Notes: a model not told the origin generated them from the sequence alone. Shown: positions 27,305 through 35,265, numbered from the stretch's first letter. The stretch: 64,000 bases of DNA from Bathynomus jamesi (GCA_023014485.1 JAJOZX010000197.1:1775001-1839000), one strand, 5' to 3'. Numbers and translations are program-made.

Positions 27305-30300
27305 GTAATTTTCTCTTTTTCTAAAATTGTCTTCTGCCTTTGTTTAAAACATCGCAATTTTTCATATACGTTGAAAAGAATGTGTACGTCACATATTTTG
27401 TGACGATGTTGACGTCTTGTAGCAGGTGGTCTCTCTCTCTCTCTCTCAAAAGAGAGAGGAAGAGAAAGAGAAGTGTTGAGATTCATTTATGAATTAATTC
27501 AGAGTTGAAAGAAGTAATGCGGATTTTATCTTGTTTTTTTTTTTTAAATATTTTTTATATTAAATTTTAATTATAATTTTTACCTTTGGTGAAAAGCGAT
27601 GAAGGTTACATCATTATTTTGTTAAGCAATTTTTATACCTTAAATTGAGTTTCCTTTGTTAAATTAATGGAACCTCGTAGTAAAGTTAAAAAAAATATAT
27701 TTCTTTTCGGGTTTTCTTTTTAGGTAAACTCTCACTCCTCTAATTTACGCCTTTTATTTTCGTTCTCTTTGAATATTTTACACATTTTTTAAATTATTTT
27801 TTTGGCGATTCATTTTTGTTTATTATTTAAGTAACTTTTGAGACACTAGATAAAGGCATAACAGTACCGTGTTTGTGACGTAGGACTACTGTATAGTTTA
27901 CAGTATATACTTTCTCGCTGAAATTGTTGTTGTTGTATACGGGACCATTTTAATAATTTTTTTGCTTGCTATTTTTCGATATCTTTTTTATTTTTTATTT
28001 TTGTACAATAGGTCCAATTATTTATTGTCGGAGGGAAAAATTGCATATTTATCGTCACTGTGACTCTAATCTCACACGAACGAGGATTCTCTCACTTTCC
28101 ACTTTCGCCCCTCCTCCCTCCCCCCCCACTTCCTTCTTTTTTTTAGTTTAATCGTGTCATCCTGTCTTTGCCTCCTCCGTTTTTATTCTCATTTTCCGTC
28201 CTCTTTGTTCTCTTTATGTCCCCCCTATAAAGTGAGGTATAAAGGTAGTCTGACTGATTGACACGCTCTTCTCAGTTGTCGTTCGAAATTATTTAATCGG
28301 AGGATAATAAATGATTTTTTTTATCTGGGAGCGATCAGCGAGTCAGAAAGTTTCTTCTGAAACTAGTATGATATTTAAAAAAAAAAAATTTGTTCAACTT
28401 TATTAAGTGGTATGAAAGAACTAAAGGGTTTGTATTAAAGTTGTCACGTGAGGATAATACGATAACGCCGCTGTCACAACCTTTAATAAACTTCTCGCGT
28501 TTGCGTTTTAAATCGTTTCCAAAATAACACGAAAAAAGTCGAATATATATATATATATATTTTTTTTTTTCAACTAGTTTAATGAAGGCTTTGAACGGAC
28601 GCAGTTATTGTTTTCAAAAAAATAATAAATTAAAAAAAAATGTTCGCGAACAAATTTAAATGCTTTTTTCTTTTTAGTATTTCTTCACCTTTTATTAAAA
28701 CAAATATAAAAAGGTGAATGATGTAAATTTGTCATAGACGAAAGGCTTTACGGGAAATTTGGTTTCCATTCGAGTGGTTATCGGGCAACCCCTTCATTAT
28801 GTCTCTTAAATTCACCGCAAACCGCTTTCTTCCCATTGTCGCCGTGATGGTATTAGTACACGCTGCCGTTGTCACAGACCTCGATCGACGCGGCGGTTAT
28901 GCCCATCGCTCCGGCAAACGACAACCGCATTGCCCAGATACCATCTCATCGGCTTCTTAGACCAAAAACAACAACTTCGCATGCGGTCTAAAGAGCGGAC
29001 ATATTTTTACGTGAACATCTTAGTTACGGCGATACAAAGATCCAGAAAGACTGCAAGAAAATTTCATTTTAATGGCTGAGGGAGTTTTGAGGTGGAAAAT
29101 AAGATTTTGTGTGTGTGTGTGTGTGTGTGTTTTCCGTTCATATACTGTAATAATTCATTACTGTTTACGTTACCTAAATAACTTAAATTATTAATGCTGT
29201 TAAAAGCCGTTTCATCTAATAAAAACCGAGTAATTTATATTAATTTATACATACTATAACCGCAGTTACTTACTGCATAATAATAGCCTATTCTAAACGT
29301 TTTGCAGTTGGTCTCAGTAATCAAAAACGCGTGAAGCTGACTCGCGCCTATACCTTGAAACTTCTTTGGAACGAACAGGATTGTATCATGCTTTTTAATA
29401 TTAATTTTTTTAAACTAACTTATTGAAATTTTAAATATGACAATTATCAAAAAACAAGAAAAAAAAGAAGGAATTTATTTGGGCCAAAAAATTGTCTCAA
29501 AAAGCATTGATATATTTATAGGGAAAAGTTTTTTCAATTTTTTTTTTTTATCAAACGCAAGGAAAAATGTCATTTTTTTATTCGTGCGCAATATATATAA
29601 ATTTACATCTAAAAACAAAAGTGTGTATATAAATATATATATATATATATGGGCTACGTCGTGGCCGATGCCGTAACACCACTTCCCGGAGATTAGCGAA
29701 GTTAAGCGACATTGGGTCTGGGTAGTAGTTGGATGGGAGACCGTCCTCCGCGCCCAGATTATGTAGCGACCCGTGGTTCGGATCCCACGTAAAGTTGTAG
29801 GTTATATATATATATATATACACTTTTGTTTTAGATATAAATTTCAAACATTTTCACATAATAAAAAAATCAAGTTCGGTTGCAATCAGTAAGTGCTCAT
29901 GGAGTTCTCGGTTCTTGAATTTGGTGACGTTTGGGTGAGTTTAAATCGCGGAAGATAATTTCGACTGAAGAGAATTTTTTTTTTTCTTGTAGACTTGTCG
30001 CGTGGGTGAAATTCTGAAGCGTTGTGGAGTGTCCGTTGTGATGACGTCGTTGTGCAACGCGTCCGCTTTCTTCGCTTCCGCGATCATCCCGGTTCCCGCT
30101 CTGAGGGTTCTCTGCTTGCAGGCGGGTCTGATCGTGCTCATCACCCTCGCCGCGATGCTTCTTGTCTTTCCCGCCCTCGTTAGCCTCGACCTTCGACGGC
30201 GGGACGGGGCCCGACTGGACTTCTTCTGTTGTCTTCCGCTTTCGCTCCTCCAGACCGAATCCGCGTCGAGCGAACTGCCCTCGCGTCTTCCGTACAACGC

Positions 30301-32994
30301 CCAGAACGACGTCAAGAGGACGGCCGTGACCAGGGCTTTGTCTCCCCCTGGGAGGGGGACTGTTACCCGAGTGCTGTGCGCCCCCTCGTTACCCCAAGAA
30401 TGTTGGGTGGGAGCTGGCTCCCTTCGGGCCTCCAGCCCTTCACTCGAGTCCCTGACGGCGGAGTCTACCGGCGACCTGGTGAAGAAGCCACCGCCTTCTA
30501 AAGCGTGGTACCCGTCGGTAGCGGACTGCGGTGGGTGGTCATTACGTGGCTGGATAAGAGACGTCTATGCAACGACGTTGACGCAGGGAAGAGCAAAAGC
30601 GGCAGCGATGCTCTGTCTGTTCCTTACCGTGGCTGCCTCTGCGTGGGGAGTGAGTCGCCTCGAGGATGGACTCGATTTGACGGACATCGTGCCGAGTGGC
30701 ACCTCAGAGGCACTGTTTCTGGAGGCGCAGCGGAAGTACTTTGGTTTCTACAATATGTTCGCTGTCACTCAGGGAAACTTCGAGTATCCGACAAAGCAGA
30801 AAATCCTTCACGAGTATCACGAAGCCTTCAACAGAGTCCCTTGGATCATCAAAAATGATGACGGAGGACTTCCGGACTCGTGGCTAACACTCTTCAGGGA
30901 TTGGCTGCTGGGTATGTGGAGAGACTTGGCTTTTTGAAAGTGAAATAATTTAGTGTTATAGGTTTGCCCTTGTTTAATCGCGGACCTCCTGCGCAGGTCT
31001 TCAGCGTGCCTTCGACAGCGACTGGGAGAAAGGTTTCATTACAGAGGAAGGATGGGAAAAGAATGCGTCAGACAGGAGCGTTTTAGCTTACAAATTGCTC
31101 GTTCAGACGGGTCATGTGGATCACCCTGTTGATCGGAGCCTCGCATCGCAGGTAGGAGGAGGTCATTAAGGTTATAAAATGTCAAACAAAGTCCTAAAAT
31201 TGATCGGTCGCGTTTTAGGATAGTGCTCTAAACAATTTTATTTTGTCTAGGTTCGTCTTGTCGATTCTGAAGGCATCATCAATCCGAAGGCTTTTTACAA
31301 TTACCTGACGGCGTGGGTGACCAATGATGCGTTGGTATACACAGCTTCACAAGCGGATTTGCGGCCCATTCCTCGCTTCTGGTATCACGAACGGTCTGAC
31401 GATGATCTCAAAATCCCTAAATCGTCTCCAATAGTGTACGCCCAGTTCCCGTTTTTCTTAAATCGTTTGGATGACACCGAGATCATTATCCAGATGATTA
31501 AGGAAGTACGAGACATCTGCAAGAAGTTTGAAGAGAAGGGTCTTCCCAATTTTCCCACAGGGATTCCATTCACTTTCTGGGAACACTATATTAAACTAAG
31601 GTGAGTCTCTTGTCTCGTCTTACAGTGTTATGGTCACGTGGCTTCGCGTATGTACTCGTCTCATTGCGGGAATGTTACGCGAAGGGCACTCATTGATATT
31701 TCTTTTTGCAGGTTTTTTCTCCTTTTGGCGTTAGTAGCGGTGTTGGGGACTGTCTTCCTTGTGTTGTCCATAGTCCTCGTAAACGTATGGGCTGCCGCCT
31801 TAGTTGTCTTGATCCTCGCTACGCTCGTCCTGCAGCTGGCGGGCGTCCTCGGGTTGTTGGGACTTAAACTGTCCGCGGCTCCCGCCGTTTTACTCGTGAT
31901 CGCCGTCGGCATTGGCGTTGAATTTTCCGTTCATGTAACTCTCGGGTTTCTGACCGCAGTCGGCGACCGCAATCGACGCGTCAAGATCGCCCTTACGCAC
32001 ATGGCGGCACCCGTTCTACACGGCGCCTTATCCACCCTTCTGGCCACGTCGATGCTCCTCTTCTCCGAGTTTGACTTCGTCAGGAGATACTTCTTCTACT
32101 TGATAGCGGCCTTAGTAGTCCTTGGGGCGCTGGATGGCCTCCTCTTCCTCCCGGTCCTCCTGTCACTCGTAGGACCTCCGGCTCAGTTGATATCCAGGAC
32201 CAACGCCGACAGACTCCCCACTCCTTCGCCTCCCCCTTCACCCCCGCCCCCTCCTCACCATTCTTATTCCAGCAGTAGTTCGAATCGCCGTCACCACAAA
32301 CACTCTCACTCCCCATCACCCCACCGCGCTCACGTGCCCCAGCAGCACCCACGGCGCCCATACCCGGGTCTCCACGGTTCGAATCTCTCCCTGACGACGA
32401 TCACGGAGGAACCTGCGTCGAATGGATCCACGACCTCCTCTCGGCAGTCCTCGCACGAGATCCTCGTCGAGCCTCAGGTGGTGGTGGAGACGACCACCTT
32501 TAATGGGCCCCCTAAACACGGAGGAGGCAAGGACCCCCCTGAAGGGGTTATTTACCACGAGGGGCCTCATGTGACCACCACAGTTACCGCAACTGCCAAA
32601 GTCAAAGTTGAGCTCCACAACAAGCCTTTGACAGGTAAGGAACGAGACTTTTCGTTTGAATCGAGACATCCCTTCTTCGCTTCCTTTTCTCATTCCTTTT
32701 CTCATTCCGTTTCCTCCTCCCGAAGGTCTTCCTGAAGGCGTTCACAGGACCAATGTGAACGGTACACAGACCTCGTCCTCTAAGAGGAACAACAACAACA
32801 ACAGCAGCAGCAGCAGCCGCTGCAGCAACGGCAGTAGTCCAACCAACATATCAGTCACTAGTAGTAAAAGTAGTCGAAGTACTAGTTGTAATAACAGCAG
32901 TAGCAGCAGTACCAGTAGTAATAGTAGTAGTAGTACCAGTGATAAAAGCAGGACGAAAGATTGTGATTCGAACGAAAACTGGACGGCGTCTTAA
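843..32994 (+). CDS. ptc: patched, Hedgehog receptor (whole gene, 16 coding exons)
   Basis: Patched is a 12-pass RND-family membrane protein that binds Hedgehog and represses Smoothened by controlling sterol. The coding exons are 843-968, 2518-2710, 12907-13099, 14147-14216, 14567-14664, 20949-21072, 22391-22483, 22842-22963, 23068-23215, 24998-25141, 25328-25591, 29993-30911, 30997-31151, 31251-31600, 31712-32634 and 32726-32994. They sum to 4191 nt, giving 1396 residues plus TAA, with consistent phases throughout. TM1 is near residues 75-93 and ectodomain 1 near 94-425. The sterol-sensing domain (TM2-6) lies around 426-590, with LGLGVDDMF in TM4. A cytoplasmic middle loop runs 606-715, TM7 is near 726-746, ectodomain 2 spans about 747-999, and TM8-12 span 1001-1155 with GIGVEF in TM10. 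The tail is 1156-1396. Length fits the family (fly about 1286, human about 1447). No frameshift or stop interrupts it. Confidence 0.97.
969..2517 (+). other. patched intron 1
   Basis: 1549 bp, AT-rich, with a (TA)n tract at about 1977-2031. It ends at a TTTCAAAG acceptor. No other coding sequence or RNA gene is recognised. Confidence 0.85.
1977..2031. repeat. (TA)n microsatellite
   Basis: About 27 TA units in patched intron 1. Confidence 0.95.
2518..2710 (+). CDS. ptc: patched exon 2 (TM1)
   Basis: The exon begins [11 protein letters not shown], exactly where vertebrate PTCH1 exon 2 begins (ISK|GKATG). It encodes the amphipathic lead-in and TM1 ([19 protein letters not shown]), and ends WVE plus one base at a GTAAGT donor. 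Its 193 nt length equals my recollection of human PTCH1 exon 2. Confidence 0.96.
4970..5180 (+). mobile_element. 5S-rRNA-derived SINE-like copy, diverged
   Basis: The segment GCGAAATTAAGCGACGTTCG through AGTAGTTGGACGAGTGATCG matches the 5S rRNA internal control region with changes. It is followed by a body containing GATGTAGTGACCCG, TTCCACGTAAACCTATAGG, CACGTGATCTTT and GGGGTTAAACAACCCCAGA, then a TTATTATTATTG tail. The body recurs at 18390, 29730 and 35170. Confidence 0.7.
7800..8423 (+). mobile_element. Internally deleted mariner with long inverted repeats
   Basis: Bounded by CAGCGTGTCCCAAAGAAATG and its inverse, with TA target duplications inside TA-rich flanks. The inverted arms extend about 210 bp on each side (7800-8013 and 8210-8423). 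Between them, 8010-8100 (+) encodes a remnant of a mariner helix-turn-helix domain ([15 protein letters not shown]) ending in a stop. The same protein motif occurs in the better preserved mariner at 46588-47493. The catalytic domain is absent, so this copy could move only in trans. Confidence 0.8.
11932..11976. repeat. (CT)n microsatellite
   Basis: About 22 CT units in patched intron 2. Confidence 0.95.
12192..12267 (-). repeat. Short unidentified block with a B-box-like motif between two (TA)n tracts
   Basis: 76 bp between TA tracts. On the minus strand it reads TGCGGGTTCGAACGACGG, which contains a GGTTCGAAC-type B-box core. It may be a fragment of a tRNA-derived repeat. No A box is evident. 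Confidence 0.3.
12292..12561. mobile_element. Head-to-head tRNA-derived foldback element (copy 1)
   Basis: A near-perfect inverted repeat centred near 12425. Each arm runs outward from a tRNA-like 3' half (anticodon-arm-like GACCGGCAATCGG, then CCCGGGTTCGATTCCCGGG resembling a T arm and B box). Next come TTTTTTCATTTGTTC, then CTTGCGCGGAA and ACAAGCGTCGTTCTTTACG. The right arm continues into ACTG...GCAGT at about 12568-12583 and a (TA)n tract; the left is also bounded by (TA)n. The same arm occurs at 26689-26971 and 50541-50740. Confidence 0.75.
12907..13099 (+). CDS. ptc: patched exon 3
   Basis: Encodes [30 protein letters not shown] and the TKVTVDMFD segment of ectodomain 1. These match the GGR...ELNY...QL.IQTPKE...LT..AL..HL signature of Patched. 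The acceptor is CTTCAG and the donor GTGAGT. It enters in phase 1 and leaves with two bases. Confidence 0.95.
13100..14146 (+). other. patched intron 3
   Basis: 1047 bp with (TTA)n at about 13170-13199, a G14 homopolymer near 13214-13227 and (TA)n at 13860-13877. Nothing coding is seen. Confidence 0.8.
14147..14216 (+). CDS. ptc: patched exon 4
   Basis: 70 nt encoding [11 protein letters not shown] and NHIIDQ of ectodomain 1, between TTTCAG and GTAAGA. The 70 nt length equals my recollection of vertebrate PTCH1 exon 4, and the phases fit both neighbours. Confidence 0.92.
14217..14566 (+). other. patched intron 4
   Basis: 350 bp with a (TTG)n run at 14472-14494. It ends in a pyrimidine-rich ATTCAG acceptor. 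Confidence 0.8.
14567..14664 (+). CDS. ptc: patched exon 5
   Basis: Encodes [20 protein letters not shown] and [13 protein letters not shown]. The [11 protein letters not shown] motif is a hallmark of Patched ectodomain 1. Acceptor CAG, donor GTAAGT, leaves with two bases. Confidence 0.96.
16814..16892. repeat. (TA)n microsatellite with duplicated flanks
   Basis: About 39 TA units, interrupted once. TTGCCTTTTGAGAAGGAA lies on both sides, so the tract and its flank were duplicated together. Confidence 0.9.
17170..17231. repeat. (TA)n microsatellite
   Basis: About 31 TA units in patched intron 5. Confidence 0.95.
18390..18515 (+). mobile_element. 5'-truncated copy of the 5S-derived SINE body
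   Basis: Contains GATGTAGCGACCCGGATTCC, CACGTAAAGCCG, CCGTCGCGTAACCTTTGCCG and GAGGTTAAACAACCCCAA, followed by an (AAT)n tail. These blocks are in the same order as in the copies at 4970 and 29651. The 5S head is missing. Confidence 0.65.
20949..21072 (+). CDS. ptc: patched exon 6
   Basis: Encodes [17 protein letters not shown], then a KMKRIE...[10 protein letters not shown] segment matching the LRWTNFDPLEFLEELKK region of ectodomain 1. Acceptor TTTCAG, donor GTAAGT, ends in phase 0. Confidence 0.93.
21073..22390 (+). other. patched intron 6
   Basis: 1318 bp with (TTA)n at 21425-21451. A GC-richer block at 21600-21990 is open on both strands but shows no recognised protein. Confidence 0.75.
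22391..22483 (+). CDS. ptc: patched exon 7
   Basis: 31 codons including [20 protein letters not shown], matching the PCLNP.DP.CP.TAPNKNST motif of Patched. Acceptor TTTTCAG, donor GTAAGC. Human PTCH1 encodes exons 6 and 7 of this gene as one exon, to my recollection. Confidence 0.95.
22484..22841 (+). other. patched intron 7
   Basis: 358 bp. It contains a 76-bp TIR element at 22703-22778, ending 63 bp before exon 8. Confidence 0.8.
22703..22778. mobile_element. Tiny TIR element (mariner-type ends)
   Basis: Bounded by TACAGGGTGAT and ATCACCCTGTA, with TA on both sides. Only the ends are preserved, so it is probably a minimal deletion derivative of a mariner-like element. Confidence 0.5.
22842..22963 (+). 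CDS. ptc: patched exon 8
   Basis: Encodes [31 protein letters not shown] and [15 protein letters not shown] is a highly conserved Patched motif. It is 122 nt, the same as vertebrate PTCH1 exon 7 to my recollection, and leaves with two bases at GTAAGA. Confidence 0.97.
23068..23215 (+). CDS. ptc: patched exon 9
   Basis: Encodes [31 protein letters not shown] and [11 protein letters not shown], the end of ectodomain 1. It is 148 nt, the same as PTCH1 exon 8 to my recollection. Acceptor TACTAG, donor GTAAGA. Confidence 0.96.
23216..24997 (+). other. patched intron 9
   Basis: 1782 bp with a long (TG)n/(GA)n tract at 24479-24562. A short run of arthropod-telomere-like CCTAA units lies near 24619-24638. 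The GC-richer block 23755-24000 is not recognised. Confidence 0.75.
24479..24562. repeat. (TG)n/(GA)n microsatellite
   Basis: About 35 GT units run into GA units. The alternating purine-pyrimidine run could adopt Z-DNA. Confidence 0.95.
24998..25141 (+). CDS. ptc: patched exon 10
   Basis: 48 codons from [15 protein letters not shown] to [10 protein letters not shown]. They cover the end of ectodomain 1 and the entry into TM2, the first helix of the sterol-sensing domain. Acceptor CCGTAG after a (CT)n tract, donor GTAACG. This is the least conserved exon of the ectodomain. Confidence 0.9.
25328..25591 (+). CDS. ptc: patched exon 11 (sterol-sensing domain)
   Basis: 88 codons: [10 protein letters not shown] (TM2), [19 protein letters not shown] (TM3), then [20 protein letters not shown] (TM4). 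The GVDD motif is the family's conserved acidic pair within the membrane. Acceptor TCTTAG, donor GTGAGT. Confidence 0.97.
26236..26405. repeat. Palindromic foldback (P2) between (TA)n tracts
   Basis: Arms AAATGATTCCAAGGCCTTTC...CAGAAGTACACCTCGTC and their inverse flank a centre near 26345. No tRNA-like or coding content is seen. Confidence 0.65.
26486..26620 (-). mobile_element. tRNA-derived SINE-like copy
   Basis: On the minus strand it carries CGTGGTTCGGATTCCAC (B-box-like), TTAAACTGTAGGTCTAAGGT and GGAGTGAAAAGCTTGACC. It is the same repeat as 55752-55910, where the A-box region is also preserved. Confidence 0.6.
26622..26688. repeat. (TA)n microsatellite
   Basis: About 33 TA units. It separates a tRNA-derived SINE-like copy from a foldback element. 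Confidence 0.95.
26689..26971. mobile_element. Head-to-head tRNA-derived foldback element (copy 2)
   Basis: Same arm as copy 1: ACAAGCGTCGTTCTTTACG, CGCGGAATATCTCC, TTTTTTCATTTGTTG, then CCCGGGTTCGATTCCC and GACCGGCAATCGG. Each arm reaches further into a D-arm-like AGTGGTATCGCGTC at the centre. The centre holds an extra direct copy of that 18-bp segment (near 26820-26855). (TA)n lies on both sides, with ACTGCGTGTTCTTTGCAGT at 26980-26998 before the right tract. Confidence 0.75.
27027..27254. mobile_element. Short TIR element (MITE-like)
   Basis: Ends GGTGAACCAAATGTAGGTGG and its inverse (CCACCTACTTTTGGTTCACC) enclose about 180 bp of AT-rich sequence. (TA)n lies on both sides. TIR type and TA target suggest a Tc1/mariner derivative. 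Confidence 0.7.
29651..29802 (+). mobile_element. 5S-rRNA-derived SINE, best-preserved head
   Basis: GATTAGCGAAGTTAAGCGAC and TAGTTGGATGGGAGACCG match the internal control region (A box, intermediate element, C box) of 5S rRNA. The 5' end GGCTACG also resembles 5S. From about 29745 it departs from 5S into GATGTAGCGACCCG and GTGGTTCGGATCCCACGTAA, shared with the copies at 4970 and 18390. It is inserted between (TA)n tracts. It could be read as a 5S pseudogene, but the recurring non-5S body argues for a SINE. Confidence 0.75.
29993..30911 (+). CDS. ptc: patched exon 12 (SSD end, middle loop, TM7, ectodomain 2)
   Basis: 919 nt. It begins [19 protein letters not shown] and completes the sterol-sensing domain with [15 protein letters not shown] and [19 protein letters not shown]. 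It then encodes a hydrophilic middle loop (residues 606-715) with no PPxY motif. TM7 and the conserved [33 protein letters not shown] and [11 protein letters not shown] segments of ectodomain 2 follow. The GNFEYPT and NDDGGLPD matches favour insect Ptc over vertebrate PTCH. Acceptor TTGTAG, donor GTATGT. Confidence 0.98.
30997..31151 (+). CDS. ptc: patched exon 13
   Basis: Encodes [35 protein letters not shown] and VDRSLASQ in ectodomain 2. LAYKL.VQTG is a Patched signature. Acceptor GCGCAG, donor GTAGGA. Confidence 0.97.
31251..31600 (+). CDS. ptc: patched exon 14
   Basis: Encodes [57 protein letters not shown] and [14 protein letters not shown]. It completes ectodomain 2 up to TM8. It is 350 nt and leaves with two bases at GTGAGT. 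Confidence 0.98.
31712..32634 (+). CDS. ptc: patched exon 15 (TM8-12 and proximal tail)
   Basis: Encodes TM8-TM12 (residues 1001-1155), including [36 protein letters not shown] and [11 protein letters not shown]. The proline/histidine-rich tail begins DRLPTPSP. It contains [21 protein letters not shown] and [12 protein letters not shown], all of which have close counterparts in fly Ptc. Donor GTAAGG at 32635. If that donor is not used, the frame stays open to a TGA ending at 32735. Confidence 0.97.
32726..32994 (+). CDS. ptc: patched exon 16 (terminal coding exon)
   Basis: In-frame continuation from a CCGAAG acceptor. It encodes [20 protein letters not shown], then an asparagine/serine-rich stretch from AAC/AGC/AGT codon runs, and ends NENWTAS with TAA at 32992-32994. 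The low complexity makes homology unhelpful. Support is the good acceptor, correct phase and exact closure of the total frame. Confidence 0.8.
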
Positions 32995-33219
32995 AAGGTG
33001 AGAAGTCATTACATCATTTTCACTCTTAAGTTAGATTTCCTTCGTCAAACACTAAAAATCGCTTCATTCTTTGGGAAAAAAAGAAAAGGTTCCGCTTGTC
33101 GCATTTTGATACTAGAAATGGTAATAAGAAAAAACAAAAGTAAACCTTTTTGAAAAAATTTATTTCATATGAAAAGCTTCCTCATCATTTTCTAATTTTG
33201 TTCTGGAAGAAAAAATTCT

Positions 33220-33259
<40 letters not shown>

Positions 33260-33328
33260 CTCTCTCTCTTCTCTCTCAGAATTCATTGCCAAATTTGCCC
33301 TTTCATGTTGCCGATATATATATATATA
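32995..33328 (+). other. Region just downstream of patched stop (probable 3' UTR)
   Basis: Contains a (CT)n tract at 33216-33278 and no further coding exon. No polyadenylation signal can be assigned confidently before the mariner at 33329. Confidence 0.5.
33216..33278. repeat. (CT)n microsatellite
   Basis: Interrupted (CT)n about 220 bp after the patched stop codon. If inside the 3' UTR it would give a long pyrimidine tract in the mRNA. Confidence 0.9.
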
Positions 33329-33727
33329 CAGGGTGGGCCGTAAGTTTCCATACATAGGAAAAATAAACATTTTGTTATGGACAACCATTTTTATTTATAT
33401 AATATGCTCTACATGGTTGCCATTGTTTTGAAAACACATTTCAATACGTGTTCCCCACTGTTGATGAACACGCATTAGCACAGTTGACGTTATGCTTGTA
33501 ATGGCGTTGGTGATACGTTCCTTTAGATGATTTATGTCTCGTATCTTTTCTGATACACCATGGCCTTCAAGTGCCCCCAAAGATAGAAATCAAGGGGGGT
33601 GAGATCTGGGGATCTGGGAGGCCACTCCACAGGACCACGCCGACCAATCCAAGCATCCGGAAACTGCTGATCCAAATACCGACGCACGTATTTAAATTTT
33701 CCTATGTATGGAAACTTACGGCCCACC

Positions 33728-33730
<3 letters not shown>
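33329..33730 (-). mobile_element. Internally deleted Tc1/mariner-superfamily element
   Basis: 402 bp with TIRs CAGGGTGGGCCGTAAGTTTC / inverse and TA duplications within (TA)n flanks. The minus strand encodes the C-terminal part of a DDE transposase: RYLDQQFPDAWIGRRGPVEW, then PPRSPDLTPLDFYLWGHLK with the third catalytic Asp. In an adjoining frame, INHLKERITNAI and QQWGTRIEMCF follow. The N-terminal DNA-binding domain and the first two catalytic acids are missing. Confidence 0.85.
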
Positions 33731-33802
<72 letters not shown>

Positions 33803-35167
33803 CTGCATGGAAGGTTTTAGAAGATAGATCTATAATTAAACCATATAGGTAGAGGAGCTAAATTATAAACGTATATATATATATACTGTATATCTAAAAA
33901 AAAATAATTATAATGATCAAAATGGTGGTTCTTCACTTGGTATAAATATTTTTAAACGCTTTGGCTAAATTAAGGTGAGAGAAAATTGTTTTTTATTTAT
34001 TGCCCCAGAAGAAGAAGAAGAAGGAAAAGAAAAAATGAAAATCTGAAAGCGAAACTAGTTAATTTTTTTTTTTTTTTTGTAATGGTTCCAAAATATTTTG
34101 GAATGAATGAATTTGAGAGTAGAGTTATCAATAAAGGTTTCGAGTTTTTTATTAATTGTATCCGTATGAGGGATGAAACGGTAAGAGATAGTAATTATAG
34201 AGTTAGTTGGATTTAACTATACTTTAGTTATTAATGACGTCACGGGGAATCGCGTCTTACGCCCGCCAGTGGTGTCCGTAGGGGATGCGTTATCGGGGTT
34301 GAGCGGTTGGAGGCGCTTATAACGGGGTCGGCGGTTTACCTCACCTGACGTTGATGTCTCAATCGAGTCTTCGTGGGTGGCTTCAGAGAAGGAGAGAGGG
34401 GGTAAGAATGGAATAGTTGGGGGAGGGAATGGCAAGGGTAGGTGGGGGAATGAGGGTAGGTAACCTCTCCACCACCACAACATCAGGTAAAAAGTAGATA
34501 CAGGAAAATGGAAGCTAGGGAGAGGGAAGAATTTGCAATGCACTTACCCATAACGAGGTAATTAGTAGTCGTGAAGAGGTATTTACCTATTTTATAAAGG
34601 GTTGAGAGAGAGGAAAAGAAAAACACTTTCCTTACCGGACTGAATATTTTGGTACGAAGAAAGCAAAACCATTTAATTTATTCCAAATGTATTCCACTCT
34701 CCTCATCCGAACTATTTCCTTCCATCATCTCTCTTTCAATGTTTCATTTATGGATTCGGTAATCTATGTTGAAGGAATTTCGTACAAACCATCTGCCACA
34801 TCCTTTCTCGGAACAATTTTTTTTTTTTTTTCATCACTCCCATTCTCCCTTTAACGTCAGCTCATTATATTCGATCATTGGACCTTGTTACCGATTCTCT
34901 TTCGCAAAACATCTTCGCATTTGGTCAGACGAGATTTCGAGAGACCCGCTGTTATATTTGCTTTCAGGTTGTCTAATTTGTTCAGTGGTTCTGTATAAAG
35001 GCAACCAGATTTTGCGTCGAATTTGGTCGTACGCGAACTGTAATATTTAACCAGATCTTCAAATTTTCTCCCCCCTCGCTCAACCACGGGTGCGTAGTTT
35101 AATGTTATACGAACCACAAATACAGCGTTATTTTTTTCGTGCATTCAAAACTGTGATTTCATTTGCA
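33731..35167. other. Intergenic, mostly unrecognised
   Basis: (TA)n and (GA)n at 33731-33802, AT-rich sequence to 34215, then a GC-richer block at 34217-34540. Part of that block (CGCCAGTGGTG...GATGTCTCAATC) resembles 9790-9870 in intron 2. No convincing gene. Confidence 0.5.
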
Positions 35168-35265
35168 TCTACTGAGGAACCACGTCTCAACACTTTCCCG
35201 TTTCCCCTCCGTCACGTGACCTATGCCGTTACGAAAGAATTTTAAACAACCTCAGACATTATTTA
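35168..35265 (+). mobile_element. 3' fragment of the 5S-derived SINE body
   Basis: Carries CCTCCGTCACGTGACCTATG, GCCGTTACGAAAGAATTTTA and AAACAACCTCAGAC, matching the 3' portion of the copy at 4970-5180. The head is absent. Confidence 0.55.

Larger units (their letters stand above)
25592..29992 (+). other. patched intron 11 (4.4 kb)
   Basis: Contains palindromic element P2 (about 26236-26405), a tRNA-derived SINE-like copy (26486-26620), the head-to-head tRNA foldback (26689-26971), a TIR element (27027-27254), CT/GA tracts near 27285-27480 and a 5S-derived SINE copy (29651-29802). Most of these sit between (TA)n tracts. Confidence 0.8.

Noticed and set aside
29651..29802. Functional 5S rRNA gene
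   Set aside because: Only the internal control region resembles 5S. The 3' half is replaced by a body shared with other repeat copies and no terminator T run follows at the right place.
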